The notes under the pieces: generated by a model
Seen by the model: the letters and a program-made list of their open reading frames with translations, nothing else
The model's database searches: none
Told to the model about the DNA's origin: nothing
From: a virus
Length of the DNA: 43,571 bases
Virus record (IMG/VR): IMGVR_UViG_3300024496_000051
Span: 1-43,571 of that record
Reading direction: 5' to 3' (one strand)
Part shown: piece after piece, positions 39,683-43,571 of the stretch
Layout of the letters: each line of letters opens with the position of its first letter
How positions within the stretch are numbered: position 1 is the stretch's first letter
Program-made: the position numbers and the translations under genes

Positions 39683-39689
39683 TATTTAT
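39683..39689 (-). promoter_or_regulatory. Late-promoter-like motif before nrdA
   Basis: The minus strand reads TTGTAATAAATATC, next to the stop of the upstream gene, 37 bases before nrdA. nrdA is expected early, so use of this site is doubtful. Confidence 0.3.
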
Positions 39690-40114
39690 TACAATCTAGA
39701 TTTTGACCAAAGCAACTTGGTCTCGATGTTCTTTAATTCGTCTACACCAACTACACTTTTATATTCCAAATTAAGTACATATTTTTTGTCTACTACCAAA
39801 ATATATGAAGCGTCATCTTTATCTGGGATTATGGATTTATGTATCTCACATTCGGTATCAATAAAGCGACTTGTTAATTTAATAGTGTACAGCATTCCAA
39901 GAACAATAGCAAGATCGTCAAGTCGTAGATCCAGAATTAAATGCCACGGATCGGGCCATTCTGTTGGATTTTGAGGGTCTAAATACGGACTGACAAATGG
40001 AGCTTGGCCCCAAAGTCTAGCAACATCCTCTAATGGGTTATCGCTAGTCTCTAGGTTGTCTCTAAATTCTTTCCAGGCTGCAAGTCTTTCCGTTCCATAT
40101 TGATCAAACACCAT
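39689..40114 (-). CDS. Hypothetical protein (141 aa)
   Basis: It begins MVFDQYGTERLAAWKEFRDN and has an aromatic, Pro-rich middle (PFVSPYLDPQNPTEWPDPW) and a charged C-terminal half. No signal or motif. The start overlaps the fibre gene's stop by 11 bases, so it is probably translated with it; a fibre chaperone or connector is possible but unproven. Confidence 0.65.
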   Translation of the reverse strand: MVFDQYGTERLAAWKEFRDNLETSDNPLEDVARLWGQAPFVSPYLDPQNPTEWPDPWHLILDLRLDDLAIVLGMLYTIKLTSRFIDTECEIHKSIIPDKDDASYILVVDKKYVLNLEYKSVVGVDELKNIETKLLWSKSRL

Positions 40115-41705
40115 AGGTTACATCAAAAGAGATGGAACCTGTTTTGCCTGAGGCTAGAGGGTTCTTATATGATAATACGATAGTATCTACAACTGCTGCT
40201 GTAGAGTCATCACCGGTAGTGTTACTAGTTTTAGTAACGTTGAATTCAAAATTAGTCATAAGATTTCCTCCTTCGGATAGAACAAAATTCGGAGAGTAGG
40301 TAAAATTATCTGTAATAGAAATATCTGAACCGTTAGTTCCTGGAGATAGGTCGTCACCAATTACAAACGTAATATTTCCATAACGTGTATGTTCGCCTAA
40401 CTTCAACGAATAGTTGATTGATGTAAATTTATTCAATGCAGAAAATACTGCCAACGGTCTAAAACTATCTGAAAGATATATTTGAGAATAATTTCTATCA
40501 ACAAATGTAGTTAAAGAACCATTGTAAACTTCAGTATATGCTGCCGAAGTTCCAACAGACACAATTCCTGCGTCTTGTTGTCGGTCACTAGTTGAATCTA
40601 TAACAATGTTGTTTGCCGATTCACCAAAGTAGACCATTGGTCCAATTGGATCGGAAGAATTGTTAATTCCGTTACCGACATTTTTAAAAAAACAACGATT
40701 TATAATAGTACCATGACCGTATGTAGATCTAAATGCGTTATTGTAAATTTCTTCAAAGTTGCTGTCATATATTTTCCACTTGGTGCCTTGTGTCGATATA
40801 CCGTCAACGTATATGGCTGTATCATTAACAAAGAAATTACAGTTATCAAAATCAATTTCTGTATCAAACACATCTGTTTGAATACATTTTATACTAATGC
40901 TATTGCTGTTAAAAGAACAATCTATAAATTTTACATTAGTTGTTCTAACACCAATAAGATCATTTTCCCAGAATAACGCAGACGGTTCTGCAATTAATGA
41001 TTCTAGAGAATCGCCTAATACGTACTCTCCTAGGAATGTGATATTTTGAAAGACTGAATCGGCAATGCCCGATAATGTAAATTGCCCTGTTGTTCGTTTA
41101 ATTGTAAGTTGAGAAATATTAATATTCTTAGGTCTATTAGTACTATTAAAATCTACAAGTTCCAGTCCAGTTGAGGTAACAAATCGAATGTTGTGAGCGT
41201 CGATATTTAGAACTGTGCCTAATTGTGTTTCACCTTTAAGAATTGCTTCGCTTGGAATTGTTAGATCACTTGCGAAATAATATTCTCCATTTGGTATTAA
41301 AAGATATTTCTTAAGGGTTGGATCTACATTTTGGAATAGCTGCTGAAATGCAGTTTCAAATGCTTCAACACAATCGGTTACTCCGTCACCTACTGCACCA
41401 AAATCTGTTACAGAAACGTATTCGTCTAGTTTAGATTGTAAACTTCTCGGAACGCTTAATGTTATTGCAGCATTATTAGATGCAAAATGATAGCTCGATG
41501 CTAGCTCTAATATGTTATCGTGTTCTGTAAGGATCTTAGTGTTGCCTACGTAAGGAGCACCTTCTGCAACACTACCGTTACCAATGAATAACTCTTGCGA
41601 GTCAACAGCCCAGGCAAACTCCGCAGAACTTAGTTGCGGAATGCCGCTGTTTGAATTTTTTTGTCCTCTGCGGACTTGTATTTTAGAGATCTGTACGACA
41701 GCCAT
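40104..41705 (-). CDS. Tail fibre/tailspike with beta-helix (pectate-lyase-like) domain
   Basis: 533 residues. The N-terminal head MAVVQISKIQVRRGQ, with AEFAWAVDSQELFIGNG near 28-44, is typical of fibre attachment parts in T4-like aquatic phages. From about residue 96 the start of a right-handed beta-helix is clear: VTDFGAVGDGVTDCVEAFETA, as in pectate-lyase-3-type tailspikes that bind or cut polysaccharide. The C-terminal part is beta-rich. A late promoter (AGATAAATATTC) and CGGGA precede the ATG. Confidence 0.82.
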   Translation of the reverse strand: MAVVQISKIQVRRGQKNSNSGIPQLSSAEFAWAVDSQELFIGNGSVAEGAPYVGNTKILTEHDNILELASSYHFASNNAAITLSVPRSLQSKLDEYVSVTDFGAVGDGVTDCVEAFETAFQQLFQNVDPTLKKYLLIPNGEYYFASDLTIPSEAILKGETQLGTVLNIDAHNIRFVTSTGLELVDFNSTNRPKNINISQLTIKRTTGQFTLSGIADSVFQNITFLGEYVLGDSLESLIAEPSALFWENDLIGVRTTNVKFIDCSFNSNSISIKCIQTDVFDTEIDFDNCNFFVNDTAIYVDGISTQGTKWKIYDSNFEEIYNNAFRSTYGHGTIINRCFFKNVGNGINNSSDPIGPMVYFGESANNIVIDSTSDRQQDAGIVSVGTSAAYTEVYNGSLTTFVDRNYSQIYLSDSFRPLAVFSALNKFTSINYSLKLGEHTRYGNITFVIGDDLSPGTNGSDISITDNFTYSPNFVLSEGGNLMTNFEFNVTKTSNTTGDDSTAAVVDTIVLSYKNPLASGKTGSISFDVTYGV

Positions 41706-41729
41706 AATGATAAAATTCCCGTTATTGAA

Positions 41730-41735
41730 TATTTA
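41730..41735 (-). promoter_or_regulatory. Late promoter motif fused to the nuclease stop codon
   Basis: The minus strand reads TTAAGATAAATATTC. TAA is the stop of the MGME1-like nuclease; the fibre start is 25 bases downstream. Confidence 0.5.
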
Positions 41736-42431
41736 TCTTAAGCTCGTATAGTACTCCTCTACCTTGTTGAGCCACATATCCTGGTACTTGTTAAAGTCCT
41801 TGGGCCATAGATCAAACTGCTGATATTCACAGTTTCTAGAACACATAAAAATATGCCCTTCGCGCATATCGGTGCCATATACTTCATTATGTGCTAATAT
41901 ATAAGCAACTAACTGCAGGAAGTAATCTTCAACCCACTCTGATTTTTTAGGCTTGTTAGTTTGTTTATAATCACATACACTTGGATTGTCTTTATAAACT
42001 GCTACTAAATCTGTTGTTCCTGAATACAACCCTGGGAAATACAAACTTTGTTCCATTGCCCAGACTTCATTAACATCGCTGAGACCGTTAATAATAATTT
42101 GGTCAGCCATTGAATTAGCCTGTACGTGTACAGGATTTTTGCCTGGCATACGCTCTAGGCCTGCAATGAAACGTTCTAAATTACTATGCATAGCAGTACC
42201 AACTCCTGCAGCTTCTGTAGTAATGCGTTTAGCATTTTCTTCACCTACACGTTTCTTCCATTCATTTAAGTGCGTCATATCTTTGGTAGCACTAAGGATG
42301 GTTGTAACACTAGGAAGACTTTCGCCATCGGGTGTTAGATATACACGTTTGCGTGTAACCGGATCGTTAATTTGTTGACAGTTCTTGTATTGGAACTTCT
42401 CCACAAAGGGAGGTGGTGTAAAAGTATTCAT
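41733..42431 (-). CDS. PD-(D/E)XK nuclease, MGME1/Cas4/RecB-like
   Basis: 232 residues. LPSVTTILSATKD near the N-terminus, GLYSGTTDLVAVY with the catalytic Asp, and VCDYKQTNKPK (D-x-K) are the core of MGME1-type exonucleases. These process single-stranded DNA ends in replication or recombination. Upstream are TTGACA (42469-42464), 15 bases and TATAAT (42448-42443), so it is probably early. The T4-like group commonly has a similar nuclease. Confidence 0.85.
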   Translation of the reverse strand: MNTFTPPPFVEKFQYKNCQQINDPVTRKRVYLTPDGESLPSVTTILSATKDMTHLNEWKKRVGEENAKRITTEAAGVGTAMHSNLERFIAGLERMPGKNPVHVQANSMADQIIINGLSDVNEVWAMEQSLYFPGLYSGTTDLVAVYKDNPSVCDYKQTNKPKKSEWVEDYFLQLVAYILAHNEVYGTDMREGHIFMCSRNCEYQQFDLWPKDFNKYQDMWLNKVEEYYTSLR

Positions 42432-42465
42432 ATACTTTATATATTATACTTTTATTTTAGGATTG

Positions 42466-42834
42466 TCAAGCCTGAGCGGCTAATTGTTTTGGAGCGGCAG
42501 ATGCAGCCATTTTATCTACAGCATCTTGGCTTGTTTCTCCACCTTTTACAGGTGTTTCGGTATCTTGGTCTGTGCCAGGAACATTTAGATTAACGCCATC
42601 GGCATTAAAATCTCTTACTAATGCTTGGATAGCAGGAGTACTATCATACATTGATTTAAATGTTTCGTAATCAGAACCCATTTCAAATCCTGCATCAGAT
42701 GCTATTTTTTGAAGTGCTGCCCAGTTTAATTTAGCAGGTTGTCCTTTTGATGAAGCACGACCTATAAAGTTCTTTAAAATCATAACAAACTTGTCTACGC
42801 CTACATCATCACCGGCAAATTCAAAAAATCTCAT
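42466..42834 (-). CDS. Small putative head-associated protein (122 aa)
   Basis: It begins MRFFEFAGDDVGVDKFVMIL, similar in style to the MRFFEIITE and MKLFNIISE leaders in this window, but without the L/I-x-E site. A helical core and an Ala/Gln-rich tail follow. Overlaps the previous gene by one base. Function unknown; co-location with other tagged proteins suggests a head component. Confidence 0.55.
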   Translation of the reverse strand: MRFFEFAGDDVGVDKFVMILKNFIGRASSKGQPAKLNWAALQKIASDAGFEMGSDYETFKSMYDSTPAIQALVRDFNADGVNLNVPGTDQDTETPVKGGETSQDAVDKMAASAAPKQLAAQA

Positions 42835-43109
42835 TATACACCACCCGATGGAGAATTTAAACTAGATAACTGTTTTTGTAGATCTACTAATTCTTGTTGC
42901 TTTTGTTTGATAGCATCTTGAATTTGTTTTCTTTGATCAGCTAGTTGTTTTACTTGTTGTGCTTGAAGTTTAGCCTGTGCCTGAGGATCCTGTGCAGGAG
43001 TCATTGGCTGTGCGCCAGGCTGTCCAGCAGGCTGTTGTCCAAGCATAGGAGCATCGAGTTCAGCTAACCTGGACATTTCACGTTCACTAATGATGTTAAA
43101 AAGTTTCAT
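42834..43109 (-). CDS. Putative capsid-targeted small protein (91 aa)
   Basis: N-terminus MKLFNIISEREM with an I-x-E (ISE) site as in T4 internal proteins; then a Pro/Gln/Ala-rich region and a long coiled coil (QQVKQLADQRKQIQDAIKQ). Its start shares one base with the preceding stop. The leader similarity to the 542-aa and 77-aa proteins is the main evidence for a packaged protein. Confidence 0.55.
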   Translation of the reverse strand: MKLFNIISEREMSRLAELDAPMLGQQPAGQPGAQPMTPAQDPQAQAKLQAQQVKQLADQRKQIQDAIKQKQQELVDLQKQLSSLNSPSGGV

Positions 43110-43564
43110 TAACCTGCTAATACTCTTAATAGACTGTTGCTACGATCAATGCTTTCACGCTGTTCACGTCCAGCTGCTTCTAATCCGCCAGCTGCTGCAT
43201 CGCTTGCGCCAAACTCGTCGCCACCTGCTAGAGCATCTAGTCCACTTTCGTCTCCGCCTGTATTCATCATATCTGGCTCAGCAGGACCCATTTCGTCTCC
43301 AGCTCCCATATCTGCACCTGGCTCACCGCCTAGCATATCTGTTGGCTGCTCTCCACTGGCCAATGAACGAACACTGGTACTTAATGTATCGCGTGTGGAT
43401 TTTAAGTTTTCCAATGCCTGCTGAATAGCCGGAGCACACTGGCTAATAAATGCCTTAGCCTGTTCTTGTCCCATTTCATCGCGGATAGAATCGCCTAGCT
43501 GTAGAAGTGTGTCGTTCTCCATGCCAGATAGTTCTTCGATCCAACGGCTAACTCTGTCGACCAT
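43109..43564 (-). CDS. Hypothetical acidic phage protein (start may lie outside window)
   Basis: At least 151 residues from ATG 43564; only seven bases remain to the window edge, so the true start may lie further right. Helical N-terminal part (VSRWIEELSGMENDTLLQLG), then a low-complexity acidic Gly/Asp/Met-rich stretch (about 75-125) and a basic end. Possibly a scaffold-like or head protein by its neighbours; no motif. Confidence 0.55.
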   Translation of the reverse strand: MVDRVSRWIEELSGMENDTLLQLGDSIRDEMGQEQAKAFISQCAPAIQQALENLKSTRDTLSTSVRSLASGEQPTDMLGGEPGADMGAGDEMGPAEPDMMNTGGDESGLDALAGGDEFGASDAAAGGLEAAGREQRESIDRSNSLLRVLAG

Positions 43565-43571
43565 AGTTTTT

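Noticed and set aside
1-43571. A bacterial chromosome segment
   Set aside because: dnaK, guaC, isc and curli genes are bacterial in type, but fibre, spike, holin/endolysin, HNH and tagged head proteins are mixed among them with T4 late promoters and overlapping gene ends.
1-43571. CRISPR array or insertion sequence
   Set aside because: I saw no regularly spaced direct repeats and no transposase; the only mobile genes are HNH nucleases.

Overview
This window looks like part of the genome of a large T4-like myophage of an aquatic Gram-negative bacterium. The virion genes are two tail fibre or adhesin proteins, a PAAR-type spike fused to a peptidase, and several proteins with T4-style capsid-targeting N-termini. 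There is also a holin/endolysin pair, two HNH endonucleases, T4-type late promoters (TAAATA), a tRNA and a tmRNA. Nearly all genes lie on the minus strand, are packed tightly and often overlap by 1-11 bases. The sequence is AT-rich. The host is not certain. The two-piece tmRNA has a tag ending ANDTRFALAA and there is a tiny pqqA gene, which together suggest a PQQ-using proteobacterium, perhaps a betaproteobacterial methylotroph; this is inference.

Layout from left to right. 1-2264: a partial phosphoesterase, four small plus-strand genes (three of them membrane proteins), and a DD-peptidase-like gene. 2301-9898: a curli-type operon read right to left (csgF, csgG, a curlin-repeat protein, a FecR protein, a discoidin-curlin adhesin, two tiny genes, a CHASE2 cyclase). 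9962-14082: a DNA methyltransferase, a putative packaged head protein, and a clpS-heme oxygenase-bilin reductase cluster. 14147-18502: Hsp20, DnaK, an exonuclease, GMP reductase and ribosomal protein bS21. 18495-22494: a large membrane coiled-coil protein, three envelope proteins, holin and endolysin. 22530-26245: a structured non-coding segment, an HNH nuclease, a sugar-nucleotide epimerase-like enzyme, a fibre with a fibrinogen-like tip, and pqqA. 26346-27244 (plus strand): a Mn2+ (yybP-ykoY) riboswitch and a TerC-family exporter. 27258-30515: ahpC, an SGNH hydrolase, ahpD, an HNH homing endonuclease with a displaced ahpD tail, and an outer-membrane protein. 30665-32861: the permuted tmRNA, a zinc-ribbon protein and a tRNA. 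32882-43564: small phage genes, the spike/peptidase, a ribonucleotide reductase operon with iscU and iscA inside it (nrdA-iscU-iscA-nrdB-grx), a beta-helix fibre, an MGME1-like nuclease and small putative head proteins.

Together the accessory genes act on four parts of the cell: the surface (curli, lipoproteins, outer-membrane protein), redox and metals (AhpC/AhpD, Mn export, Fe-S scaffolds, heme breakdown), protein quality (DnaK, Hsp20, ClpS, tmRNA) and nucleotide supply (RNR, GuaC). Two promoter types can be read by eye. Near-consensus sigma70 promoters precede early-type genes. TAAATA late promoters precede virion genes and also csgF and the Mn riboswitch. In at least eight places the TAA stop of the preceding gene is itself part of the TAAATA motif, and several genes of both classes appear to be leaderless. 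No gene I checked ends in TAG.
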